Origin: Echinarachnius parma
Lineage: Eukaryota; Echinodermata; Echinoidea; Clypeasteroida; Echinarachniidae
Reading direction: 5' to 3'
Length of the DNA stretch: 64,000 nucleotides
NCBI GenBank assembly: GCA_037951105.1
Contig: JBAMJV010011007.1
Coordinates: 1-64,000, forward strand
Part shown: positions 40,701 to 50,700 of the stretch, one piece after another
How the letters are laid out: each line of letters opens with the position of its first letter
Position numbering within the stretch: the first letter of the stretch is position 1
The notes under the pieces: generated by a model
Database searches by the model: none
What the model was told of the DNA's origin: nothing
The model's input: only the letters and a program-made list of their open reading frames with translations
Position numbers and translations under genes: made by a program

Positions 40701-43612
40701 TTGACAGGTTGTCTTTGTATACAGACTGTCACAAGATCAGGTTGGACTGTATTACTTTATCAAGTCTCCTTGTTCCCCTTTATTTTTCCAGGTGCTGGAG
40801 GCACCCAGAGATTACCCAGGGCTGTGGGCAAGTCACTGGCCATGGAGATGGTCCTAGGCGGAGACAGAATAACAGCACAAGAAGCCTTGAGTGCAGGTAC
40901 AGTAATTAGACCCTTCCACAACATTTGCTCTGTCTTGTTCTTTGAGTGGACCCGTGTGGTTCCTAGTTGACTACTTTAGTTTGGAATCATAGATTTCTAT
41001 ACAGGGTATCTTTGAGGCGCTAGAGGCACCTTGGGGTAACCCAGGGCAGTGGGCAAGTCACTGGCCAAGGAGATGGTCCCAGGCAGAGACAGGATATCGG
41101 CACAAGAAGCACTTAGTGCAGGTAGTTAGCTCCTTCAACAACATGTGCTGTCTTTTCTTTTGTATGGACCACTGTGTGGTTCCAGGTTGACAACTCCAGA
41201 TCAGAATCATATATTTCTAGTCATTCCTAATGGGGGGGGGGGGGGGGGGAGGGGGGGGGAGGGGGGTACAAACACAGGGTATCTTTGAGGTGCTGGTGGC
41301 ACCCAGAGGTTACCCAGGGTAGTAGGCAAGTCACTGGCCATGGAGATGGTCCTAGGCGGAGACAGGATAACAGCCCAAGAAGCCTTGAGTGCAGGTACAG
41401 TATTTAGACCGTTCGGAAAAATGCGCTATAGCTTCTCCTTATGGAGTGGAACCAAGTGGTTACCAGTTGACTATATCTGTTCAGAATCATATATTTCTAG
41501 TTAATCCTGATAAAGGGGCCTATTTATTCCTCTTTTGGATAAAAACTGCATGGATCAGGGTTGACAAATACAGTTTGGAAGCATAGGTTTCTAGTAATTC
41601 TTTGGGGGGGGGGGGGCTACCAACACAGGGTATATTTGAGGTGTTGGAGGCACCCAGAGGTAACCCAGGGCAGTTGGCAAGTTACTGGCCAAGGAGATGG
41701 ATAACAGCCCAAGAAGCTCTTAGTGCAGGTAGTTAGATCCTTCCAAAACATTATCTTCTTATCGAGTGGAATCATGTGGTACCGGCAGACTCCTTCAGTT
41801 CGTAGTCATATTTTCTAACAATTCCTTCCTGGGGCTCAAAATTGACACTGGCATGGTGGCCGGGGGCCACTAAAAATGAGCTTTGGGCCATCAAAATATG
41901 GCTTATGCCAGAAATGTTTCCAAAGCATTACAATTGTGTCAGTTGCTCAGGCCCTATTTTAGCCTCAACACTTACATTAAAACCCTAATCCTATAGTGTA
42001 GATAATAGGGAAATTCTAACCCCTCAACTCTCCATACAATTCACTCATTCTGCAGGTCTGGTCAGCAAAGTCTACCCAAATGAAGAGCTCCTGGACAAGG
42101 CCATCGCATTGGGAGAGAAGATCAGCAAGAACTCCAAACTAATCAACGCCATCTGCAAAGAGGCCGTCAACACCAGCTACGAAGTCACCCTCAACGAGGG
42201 CATGCACTTTGAGAAGAGGCTCTTCCACTCATGTTTTGCCACAGTAAGTTTGTGTTTTGGTGGTGTAATTTGTTTACAATTTTGATTGTTTGTGTGTTTG
42301 TTTGGTTGCTTTTTGTTTGTTTGTTTGTTTGTTTGTTTGTTAAGACAATTATTAGGAGTCTGTTTACACGAGCTATGATGTCGCTCTCAACGAGGGAATG
42401 CACTTTGAGAAGAGGCTCTTCCACTCATGTTTTGCAACAGTAAGTTTGTTTTTGTCGTTGAATGTGTTTGTTTGTAAGACGATTGTTAGGAATCTGTTTA
42501 CACAAGCTATGAACTCGCCCTCAATGAGGGAATGCACTTTGAGATGAGGCTCTTCCACTCATGTTTTGCCACAGTAAGTTTGGTTTTGTTTGTTGAATTT
42601 GTTTGCAAGTTTGTTGGTCTGTTTACAATTTGGTACACGAATGCCAAGAAAGCCCTCAACACTAGCTACAAAGTCACACTCAACAAGGGAATGCAGTTAG
42701 TTTGTTTTTGTTTTTTACATAATAAAAGTTAACATTGAGATGATTATTAGGAGTCTGTAACCTAAACCCCTTGCCCACAGGAACTTGGTAGGATATATAC
42801 AAAGTCTGCGAGGATTTCAGAATCTCAAAGACTTGGGTTAACGCAAATTATGAACTTGTCCTCAACGAGGGAATGCAATAGGCTTTTCCACTCATGTATT
42901 GCCACGCTAACTTGTTTATTTTGTAAATTAAAGTCAAACAAATTGCAAAGAAAGTATAAAAGTTTACTGGATTGTTTGCCTGATGTTGTATTCATTTGTT
43001 TAGAGTAAAAAAAAAAAAATGCAACAGAAATCTGATTTTTGTTTTGTATCTGTTGTTTTTCAGAAAGATGGTTACTTCTCTGCCTCTTTTTAGCCTAGAC
43101 ACTTTTACTTGTTTGTCAGCATTGCAAAGCAACTTCTAATAATCCTCCTTAAAAATACCACCCTCAATTTGTATGTCTTTTTCACTTGCTTTATCCCAGT
43201 AGGAGGCGAGGGAAGGCATGGGGGCAATCATGGAGAAGTGGCCCGCAGACTTCAAAGACAAATTAAGAAAATTACATAATTTTCCCTTCCTAAGAATATC
43301 ACTCTTACTTTATATTGTGCTTGCTTTTTTCTCAGTGTAGGATCCTACAGTGTTTTTCCTTCATTTTTAGAATATCACCCTCATTTTTTCTTTTGTTAAC
43401 TTGCTTTTTCTTTCAGTATGATGCATAGGGACAGACTACTAGGATGACTGAAGAAAATGAAATCATATGCCATTCTTTAGAATATCATCCTAATTTCTGC
43501 TTATTTTGCTTTTATCTTTCAGTATGACGCGAGGGAAGGCATGGGGCCTTCATGGAGAAGCGGCCCGCAGAATTCAAGGACGAATAAAGAAAATTACGTA
43601 AATATTGCCTAA
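30808..43612 (+). CDS. ECHS1: Mitochondrial enoyl-CoA hydratase (crotonase), 7 exons
   Basis: Exons: 30808-30904, 36362-36556, 37475-37602, 38193-38292, 40792-40896, 42056-42243, 43523-43612. All are GT-AG and phase-consistent. The enzyme hydrates 2-trans-enoyl-CoA in beta-oxidation in the mitochondrial matrix. Residues 1-32 ([20 protein letters not shown]...) are Arg/Ala/Ser-rich without acids, as expected for a mitochondrial presequence. AGADIKEM (about 98-105) forms part of the CoA/oxyanion-hole region. GGGCE gives Glu146 and QPE gives Glu166, spaced 20 apart like the two catalytic glutamates of rat ECHS1 (144/164). In the last exon the run ATGGGGCC appears one G short: as read, the protein ends at 43612 with 300 residues and a foreign tail. 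In the expected frame it would end at 43587 with 292 residues (human 290). Exons 2, 3, 4, 5, 6 and 7 all have extra tandem copies. Confidence 0.95.
31346..31614. mobile_element. MITE with about 48-base inverted ends and an internal 18-base tandem repeat
   Basis: Left end contains TCGTGTATTAGGCCCCACCA then CTGCTATACTGTAT; right end is the reverse complement (ATACAGTATAGCAGTGGTGG then GGCCTAATACACGA). Inside are a short CCCTAACCCTAACCCTAA run and about five units of GGCTATAGGTCAGATTAAT/TAG. In ECHS1 intron 1. Confidence 0.85.
31735..31800. repeat. (GATT)n and (GATGAT)n microsatellites
   Basis: About fourteen GATT units follow a GAT stretch and return to GAT repeats, which continue to either side of the hairpin element at 31821-31936. 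Confidence 0.9.
31821..31936. mobile_element. Hairpin MITE with CACTGGCGTA ends
   Basis: CACTGGCGTAAATCTGT and ACAGATTTACGCCAGTG are perfect reverse complements, and the pairing continues through CACAATGCATTGG to a loop near 31874. 116 bases, inserted in a GATGGT microsatellite that resumes on the other side. Confidence 0.88.
32789..32892. mobile_element. Hairpin MITE, CATGGGCGTA ends
   Basis: CATGGGCGTA at the left and TACGCCCATG at the right, with TATTCATCGGGGG and CCCCCTGATGAATA pairing inside. About 104 bases. It resembles the element at 55498-55601, including the shared GATCTATTNATTCATCCCCCC. Confidence 0.8.
33618..34123. mobile_element. Large near-perfect foldback element (237-base arms, 32-base loop)
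   Basis: The left arm 33618-33854 (starting ATATCACGTACCGGCGAATG) and right arm 33887-34123 (ending CATTCGCCGGTACGTGATAT) differ at only a few positions, such as GCGCTAACGAG versus CTCGTGAGCGC. The loop reads GTCCTGGATTCAAACTGCTC. No coding. It lies inside the larger inverted repeat of ECHS1 intron 1 and must be recent or maintained, since the arms have barely diverged. Confidence 0.92.
34645..34958 (+). mobile_element. Third copy of the AAAGGGAYYTAGTAAC MITE family
   Basis: AGGGATCGAGTAACTTTGTT at the left, GAGGATTTGGACAATAAGTC then CCTTT at the right, and ATGTCCACA and TGAAAAACCG inside, as in the 19358/19965 pair. It is more diverged than those. A further remnant (TTTCGACAATGTTACTAGAT) lies at 36935-36955. 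Confidence 0.8.
36181..36290 (+). pseudogene. Relic copy of ECHS1 exon 2 (acceptor side)
   Basis: ATTGTTCAG|GTACATTTGATGACATC matches the start of the functional exon (36362), but a TGA follows after ten codons and the match fades after CACTGAATCCCCTTACAGAC. It lies just upstream of the functional exon. Confidence 0.85.
37013..37335 (+). repeat. Two relic acceptor-side copies of ECHS1 exon 3
   Basis: Copies at about 37013-37085 and 37235-37322 start at an AG acceptor with CTGGAGCAGACA and follow exon 37475-37602 up to CGGTTGGCCCA, then switch to intron sequence CAAATAGAACTGGTTGATTT. The unit of about 230-240 bases includes upstream intron. Neither copy has a donor; the intact exon is the last of the three. 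Confidence 0.92.
37631..37797. mobile_element. Possible MITE with CCTGTTTCATAA ends
   Basis: GGACCCTGTTTCATAACATT at the left and TTTTATGAAACAGTCTACTG at the right are partial reverse complements; CAATTATTGTAA and TTGATTGGCTGATG lie inside. A related stretch occurs near 8455-8540. In ECHS1 intron 3. Confidence 0.6.
38444..38543 (+). CDS. Intact second copy of ECHS1 exon 4 (exon 4b): candidate mutually exclusive active-site exon
   Basis: It is 100 nt, exactly the length and phase of exon 38193-38292, with acceptor TTGTTGTAG and donor CGG|GTAAGA. It encodes [20 protein letters not shown] then [14 protein letters not shown], against [20 protein letters not shown] in exon 4. Both catalytic glutamates (the E of GGNE and of QPE) are kept, whereas Gly, Cys, Gly and Lys positions around the active site have changed. 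Using both exons in tandem would add 100 nt and break the frame, so use would have to be alternative. It could also be a silent copy not yet broken. Confidence 0.7.
38943..39289. mobile_element. Foldback MITE, about 347 bases, GGGGGTGTTTCACA ends
   Basis: GGGGGTGTTTCACAAAGATC at the left and GATCTCTGTGAAACACCCCC at the right. The arms pair almost throughout (TTAAATATTATGGAAAGCCA with TGGCTTTCCATAATATTTAA) to a short AT-rich loop near 39110. Located in the ECHS1 intron after exon 4. Confidence 0.9.
40406..40424 (+). repeat. Poly-G run in ECHS1 intron 4
   Basis: About 17 G with one T interruption on the sense strand. Similar sense-strand G runs occur at 41232-41266 and 41606-41616 in the next intron. 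Confidence 0.9.
41006..41727 (+). repeat. Three downstream copies of ECHS1 exon 5, one still open
   Basis: Copies at about 41016-41120, 41290-41394 and 41639-41727 follow exon 40792-40896 and keep its GTGCAG|GTA donor. Each begins TATCTTTGAG in place of the original pyrimidine tract, so the acceptor is weak. The first and third contain stops (GGTAACCC in frame). The middle copy, 105 nt, is open and encodes an almost identical peptide ([20 protein letters not shown], with V where exon 5 has A). Confidence 0.9.
42366..42908 (+). repeat. Four relic donor-side copies of ECHS1 exon 6
   Basis: Copies near 42366-42443, 42490-42573, 42640-42700 and 42842-42908 repeat the exon's 3' part: CTCAACGAGGGAATGCACTT, GGCTCTTCCACTCATGTTTT. 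The first two keep the ACA|GTAAGT donor. None has the exon's 5' half or acceptor. They all lie downstream of the functional exon 42056-42243. Confidence 0.92.
43200..43440 (+). repeat. Two relic acceptor-side copies of the ECHS1 terminal exon
   Basis: At 43198, CAG|TAGGAGGCGAGGGAAGGC would stop translation at once in the incoming phase; its ATGGGGGCAATC keeps five Gs where the functional exon has four. At about 43418, CAG|TATGATGCATAGGGA is a shorter remnant. Both precede the exon at 43523. Confidence 0.85.
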
Positions 43613-45472
43613 AATAGGTGAGGTAATATCAGGGTGTGTGATTTACAGCTTTACTGTGTGCTCAAAGCACTTTAATACTTGGTCATCTATAAATTATGAT
43701 TAAAAATTAGGATCAATCTGACCATAAACTTTTATTAGGCCATACAAAAATTGTTTTGGCATGATGGGCCATTGCCAATGGCATTGGATAATAGGTTAGG
43801 CTGGTCTGACATTTGTTGTTGTTACGCATCACTAATTGCGCTGTCACTTTGCGATAGTGCAGCTGTAGTGCTCTAAAACGATGATATGGGTTAGGGCTCA
43901 CAATAGCGACCTTTGTATGTTAAGGGTCGGGCTTGTTACGCCAACTAAACTATTGTTTTCCGTTAGACTTTATTTTGAATTAAAGTTAAGGTAAATAGCA
44001 GTTGATGTTATCATTTTGTAATGGTGATTCTGCTAGGTCAAGCCCACATCTAATCATATTTGAACCCATTAAGGACTGGTCCCCAAAATAGTTTGCTTTG
44101 GAGATTATACTTACATCAATAATCATGACTGGGTGAAACTATTTGTTTGAAGAAAGAAAATTGACCTTATCGGTATTCATAAATATTCAGAAAATAAAAC
44201 TTTTGGTTTATTTTACTTGTAAATCTTGTATGGTTTCAAAGCTGAAATACTATAAGGAATATGTGCTTGTCAGATTGTATTCATAATTTTTGGCAAGTCT
44301 TTATTTTGACCCTTTGATTCTAGTACAATCCCATGTGCTTTGAAAAAGTGAAAAAACATATATTTGTTGATATTAGATTGATTAATTGTGCTTTGAGAAA
44401 GCATCTGACATACAGAATCTTTGATACTCACTGAGTGGAATAAGTTTCTTGACTCATTATTCAAACTTTTCAACAGTCAGGCTCTCCTTTTAATATGTAA
44501 TGTGAATATGTTTTATAAGGCCGTGCATTCAATGAATATCCCATGACATGCAAACGCTACTGTACTATGAGAGCAGCTATTAGGGGGTCATTCAGTATCA
44601 TTACTATTACTATAAATGCTCCATTGTCAACCACTTTGAAATACTGTCACCTTTTGGGAAGAAACTATTTACTATGGCATTATAAATGGTATTTCGATGG
44701 AAAGTCTTGACATTTTGCTTTATTGCACATGTATATATTCAATACATTTGACTTTTGATGAGCTTGTATCGTTGGAATATCTAACTGTAAAAACTCTCTG
44801 TTGGAATTTATCACAGAATAATGGAACTGGATAGAGAATTTAAAACTCTGGATCAAATTCATGTTTGCGTTAAAATAATCTAAAATATTTTATTGTCATT
44901 TTACATAAAATCATGTGGTAAAGATGTGTACTATTTTTTGTCAGTTTAACAATAAAGTTATTAGCAATAATTATAGAAGTGCATGTGTCATTCATTTTTA
45001 AGACTTGGTCTAACTTCCTTAATAAACCTTCACTAAACCGAGTGGGAGTCTAAATTGGTATTCCACTAAGTTAAACCAGTAGTTTAATGCACATATTAAA
45101 ACTTGTTTGGGGGTAGTTTAAACAAGGTTAAACCATTGAATTTGGTGTAAATTGCTCCCGTAATGGCGTGACAAATAAATTAGATTATGCATATTTTCCT
45201 TATTGCGCACTTCAAAGACCTTGCTTAGTAGAACTTGCTTAGTAGAATACCAGTTTAAACTTATACATTGTAATATGTCCACTGACTCGGTCTATCACAG
45301 TAATACACATGTTATCAACCAAACATCAGTGTTTGTACATGTCAACAAAGTTACTATAACGAGCTTTTCATTATTTTCATTGCTCCCAAATAAAGTTTGC
45401 CAAAATGCACAAACAATATTTATACAGATACATAGGATCCTTTTTCCCCCTTTACATTTAAGAAAATATCTT
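43613..45472 (+). other. ECHS1 3' flank, no gene
   Basis: AT-rich 3' sequence. AATAAA-type poly(A) signals occur at about 44192 and, within TTAACAATAAAGTTATTA, at about 44950; either could end the ECHS1 mRNA. No other coding signal seen on either strand. Confidence 0.5.
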
Positions 45473-45818
45473 AAGGAGTGGTCACATTGGACACGACTCC
45501 CCACGACTAGACCCACGAATGCAGTACGCATTGGTACAAATCTATGGCAAGCCGTTTTTAACATTTATTCCTATTTCTTGATATCAAGAATTTAATTCTT
45601 CATATCAAGAAAACAAATTCTTGATATCAAGAAATGCATTCTTGATATCAAAAAATACTTTTCTGTATTGGTAATACTTGATATCAAGAAATAAACTGAT
45701 ATCAATAATTAAATTATTGATATCAAGGAATAGGAATAAATGTTAAAACGGCTTGCCATAGATTTGTACCAATGCGTACTGCATTCGTGGGGAGTCGTGT
45801 CCAATGTGACCACTCCTT
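45473..45818. mobile_element. MITE with 110-base inverted arms and repeated TTCTTGATATCAAGAA palindromes
   Basis: Arms AAGGAGTGGTCACATTGGAC and GTCCAATGTGACCACTCCTT are exact reverse complements at the ends and pair to about GGAATAGGAATAAATGTT. The centre has several 16-base palindromes TTCTTGATATCAAGAA (45575-45590, 45618-45633 and degenerate ones). No coding. Confidence 0.9.
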
Positions 45819-46394
45819 TACCGGTTACTTTCCATCAAGATGAGATACGCAGTTTCATATTTCCATTTTGATTTATATTCCCAACTGTACTCTCTGCATG
45901 TACACAACGCAAATTCCTTTAAATATATTTTTTTATCGGTAAGTACAATTTTGTAGAAGTCTCTACTTATACAGCTACATGTATCGCACACAGAGTTTTA
46001 TGTAACCAGTATGAAATCAAATATATAATTCATAATCAATATCATTTTATAATATATATCACTATTATTTCCACACTGAAAGACACATGGTAACATTGTT
46101 CTAGTATGCAAAACATTAGTTGGATGGATTAGTTGTGCAATTTTATTGTTTTGTGTTGGCAGAAAATAGAAAGACTAATTACATGTAGCACTTTTGTACC
46201 AGTTCATTAGATGTTTTCCCCTATTTCCCCTTTTCACAGAAAGTATTGTAATGGCATAATGGCCTCACCTCCTAATAAAATAGTTTTACCAGGGCTCCAC
46301 ACTTACCTGAAATAATTTTTTTCCCCTTTTCTGGTGGCCCGAAAGATAAATTTGCTGGCCCCCAATTTTTTTTCATGAATAGAGTACAGAAGCT

Positions 46395-46768
46395 ATGACG
46401 TCATTAAAATCTATTTTTAGAATTTTCAAATTTAAACTTCATTTTCACAAAGAGCATACAAAATAATAATGTCCAAATAACGAAAAAATCAATTGAATAC
46501 GTTAAGTATTGGCTGAGATATGCCCATCCGAATGAATTTTTTGTCAATGGGAAATCAGTGTTGTAGTGCTCTGGTTCATAACTTTATGAACCAGAGCACT
46601 AATAACACTGATTGCCTATTGAAATGAAATTCATTCGGATGGGCATATCTCAGCCAATACTTAACTATTCAATTGATTTTCGGTATTTGGACATTATTTG
46701 TGATGCTCTTTCGGAAAATGAAGTTCAAATTTGAAAATTCTAAAAATAGATTTTTGATGACGTCACAC
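46395..46768. mobile_element. Foldback MITE, TGACGTCA-type ends, about 180-base arms
   Basis: Left end TATGACGTCATTAAAATCTA, right end TAGATTTTTGATGACGTCAC. The arms pair through GGCTGAGATATGCCCATCCG and CGGATGGGCATATCTCAGCC to a central hairpin, TAGTGCTCTGGTTCATAA with TTATGAACCAGAGCACTA. Located between the convergent ECHS1 and polycystin-1-like genes. Confidence 0.9.
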
Positions 46769-47729
46769 TTAACCACTCTATAAACTTTTTACTATTCAAA
46801 ATATCACTCTTTTCTGATCAAATCTGTGATTATAATAGATGAAGCATGACATGGAAGAAAACAAGACTTTTCTAATTTTGTCAATGTCCGATTAAAATTC
46901 TGCTTGTCTGATCAGGCCACCAAAATATGACTTTTATACATTTTTGCGGGCAATTTTTGCTGCAATTTAGTTTAGCAATTTTGTTTGCGTTGGCAGAAAA
47001 TAGAGAGACTGATTACATGTGGCACTTTTGTACCAGTTCATTAGATATCTTCATACCTTTGATCATTTTCACTGAAAGTAACGTAATGTCTCGCCTCCTA
47101 ATTGAGTAGTTTTGCACTTTGTCCTCCCAAAATGTTACAAAGTACCTTTAACAAATTATGCACATAATCTGTGATGCAATAATGTTTGACAAGTACATTG
47201 TTAAATATTTTGCTTACTTGAACATCTGACTATATAATATTTATATATTAAAATAAATTGTGTAGATTTGGTAAATATTTTCTCACACAGCAAGTCACAT
47301 GTTACAACTCTATCAAAGCACAGCAGTCAGCTTCTATTCAATTCATAACAAACTGATTTATGAAAGATATTGCACAAAGTAGTATGCAGTTGGTTTTGCA
47401 AAACATACAGATAATCATGCAAGATATTATAAAGATAATTAAGAACACCAATACATCACACTCTTCTTTTGATTATGGCAACCATTAAATATTAAACCAC
47501 ATTAATGTAACTGTTTGTTTTTTTGGCTCAAATTATTGCACAAATTATGATGATAGCATGACTGATAGTGACAGTGACCCTAAACTGACTGATGACAGCA
47601 TGACAATAATAGTAATTGACTATTAATATGAATGTATAATAGTCACAGTAACTATGATAGTCAGTGTCTTTTAAATTGACTGATATTAGTGACCATTAGA
47701 TCCACCATGATGATGGTCACTATGACTAT

Positions 47730-50700
47730 CTAACTGACTACGATGGCACGTGTCTTTTTCTGCCTGGTGGTCTCGATGTCACTTGCGACCATGGCCTCGA
47801 AGGAGTTGTCATCATCGAGGCCTGGCTTGCCTGGCATGTCGCCTCCCTTGGGGTCCCCGTAATTCTGTATGACGTACGTGATCAGCTCGTCGACACGTAT
47901 CTCCATCGTCTTCACCATGTCATTGTAGCCTCCATCGTCTGTTGAGGAATTACATAAAACATATGTTTACAATTTGTTATTTGCCTTTTCATGATGTATA
48001 ACTTGGTGACATGCAAGTAAAAAGAAACCTTGAATACTTTTATTTCCATAAAAATGCAAACCAACTTTTTTAGGTTTTCCAGAAATGGGGTAAATACATA
48101 ACAGTTTACAGAAAGATTAAGTGTCAATAATGAGGGTGCAAAATCTTGTCATGAATGTTTTTTTAAATGTACTCTATAATCTTACCGTCTTCATCATCTT
48201 TCTTGTCATCCTTGTTTTCATCTTGCTTGCCATCCGCGGTCCCAACAGAGTTTGATCCGATGCCGTAGCTGGCTAGCACTGTCTTGCATTTCTTCTTGAA
48301 GTGCTCCATGATGGGGAAGGAATCGTCGTTGTCGGCCACCGGCTGTGCTTGAACCTTTGCACACAGAACAAAATATTGAAAAATAATTAAGCACAAGATC
48401 AATAATTAAATTGAAAGATAGAGCAAACTGAGCATTCAATCCTAGCAGGATCTTTGTTAGGACAAATGACCTTGATGCTAGGATTGAAAGCTAGGATTTA
48501 TATGACTCTCATTTTACCACACTGGTGATATTTAGTAGATAAGCAGTTTTCAGCAGTATTCAGAAATACATATGAAATAAATAGAAAAAAAATAAGCAAA
48601 GAAAACGTGGCTTCCGAGTATCATTACTTGTACCCAAGACCTCCGGACTGCCAGAGAGGTGGTCTAACCATAATAGCTTATTGACAGACATACATGTACA
48701 TACTTCCCCAAAACCCTTTTCAATGATTGTGCTAGTCAGAAGCTACATTTGTATATGAAGGCATTTGATGTCACTGCAGGGGGAAGTTCCCAATTATTTG
48801 TATAGATGAATGTGGTTGAAACATAATTATGTAATTTTATGTTCATGTTGCAGTTAGTTTCAATGCTGGAATATGACCCCCGAAGGATATTGTTATTATA
48901 ATAAGGAAATGTATTTGATTTGCAAGTCCACATTGAACATATTCTCCATCTGTTTGATTAAAAATGTTCTAATATCCCACAATGATCAATAGATATCAAA
49001 CAGGATTACCTTGGAAAAGGCCTCCACGATGATGGTGATGAGCATATTGGCCAGCATGAAGTAGGCAGCGAATACATACAGGGTGAAGAAGATTGGACCT
49101 ATGATCCTCTCCACGGATTGCAGGGCGTTGAAGTCAAACGATCCGATCATCATGGCAAACAGAGACTCCACAGTCCCCTGTCCAGAGATAAAATAATAAA
49201 CAACAATTCCATTATAAACTTTGCAAAAAAAATTATCAATTTTTTAAAAAGCTTTGTAGGGACTAATGAAGTCAAACGATCCGATCATCATGGCAAATAC
49301 AGTATAGAGACTGGACATACAGTCCCCTGCTGTCCCCAAGATAGGATAACAATTTTTTCCCATTAAATCAGCTATCTCTTTGCAAAAAACCTCTTGTACT
49401 ATTGCCCATTAAAAAAAATCAACATCCACAAAGAGGATTGGACAAACTGACATAACTTGAAATATTACTAACCAGATAATATTGCCTACTCCATCAGACT
49501 TTACTTAAGTTATCTCATACTGAGCCTATGCATACAGCCGCTATAACAATTAAGAGGTGGCCCCACATAAAAAAAAGCATTTAAATACACATTCTGATAT
49601 ATTTGGTTGTCCATAAGAGCAAGAAGAATATGATATTGTTCACATTTTGGTGGCCTGAATGTAATTTTTAGTGGCCATGGGTAAGCAGGCCAGCGCTAAT
49701 TTTCAACCTCTGACCTGCAAATTAAGCCCCACAGCACAAAAGCCTGATCATTGATACCCATGCACATACATTGTAATTATAACCTTTTAATGAAGCCCAT
49801 TTACTGTGAAATTCCGTATACTTAGTAACGTTTCCTAAGACTGCTTGTATACTTAGAAACTTGGTAACGTATTATCTATTAAAGATTACTTGTACCGTAC
49901 TGACCAGCGTAATCGCCGCATACATGCCGTGCCGATTAGCATTGGTGTTTTTGGTATGATGCAGCGCGCGTGATACGTACGGCATTGCACAGTAATGCGG
50001 GGTTCTCTGTAGTACAGTATAGTAGGGGTACCCGGTAGAGTTCGGTTATTTTGATCGAGTATTCGAGTTCTATTCAGTACCACTTCAATGGTACATCGTA
50101 TGCAGCAAAACTCGACTCGTAGCTTGCAGTGTTTTATTGTCGCCAGTTTCCCTAGCGCACTTTTCTCCCACGTTTTTATTTTATTCATTTCATTGCTCAA
50201 AGTCGGCATGCGGCGTTTACGCGGCTGTGGCGATTACGCCAGTCAGTACGGTATATGAAATGACCTTACCTGAAACGTGTGATATGAAAAGATCATGCGG
50301 CTGAAGATGGCGTAGCCCCACTGCGCAAACGCCAGCACGATGAGGCCCCACATGATGAGAAAGTACATGATGTCGTGAGACGCCTCGTGAAGTGCCCTCG
50401 CGACGTGCGTGACGCGTTCGCTGAAGCGTAGCACCCGCATGAAGCGCAGTATGGCGATGAAGGAGACGATCGCCATCAGGTAGCCGAATATCTGGTCCCA
50501 CTTGGCGATGTGGCCAAAGTTAACGTAGTGTCCTGCAAAACGGCAGAAGATTTGAATTATATGATATATACAGTGAAACCCTGTCAACTAAAATGGTCTT
50601 TATAAAAGCATATAGTCTCTATAGACACTGTCAATTTTACAGTAGCCATCAGGTAGCCGTATATATCTGGTCCCACTCGGCGATATGGCCGAAGTTGACA

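Noticed and set aside
37013..43440. Exon copies explained as unresolved haplotypes in the assembly
   Set aside because: The copies are truncated on a predictable side, differ in divergence and share array periods; whole-allele duplication would repeat full exons and introns. Long reads are still needed to exclude it fully.
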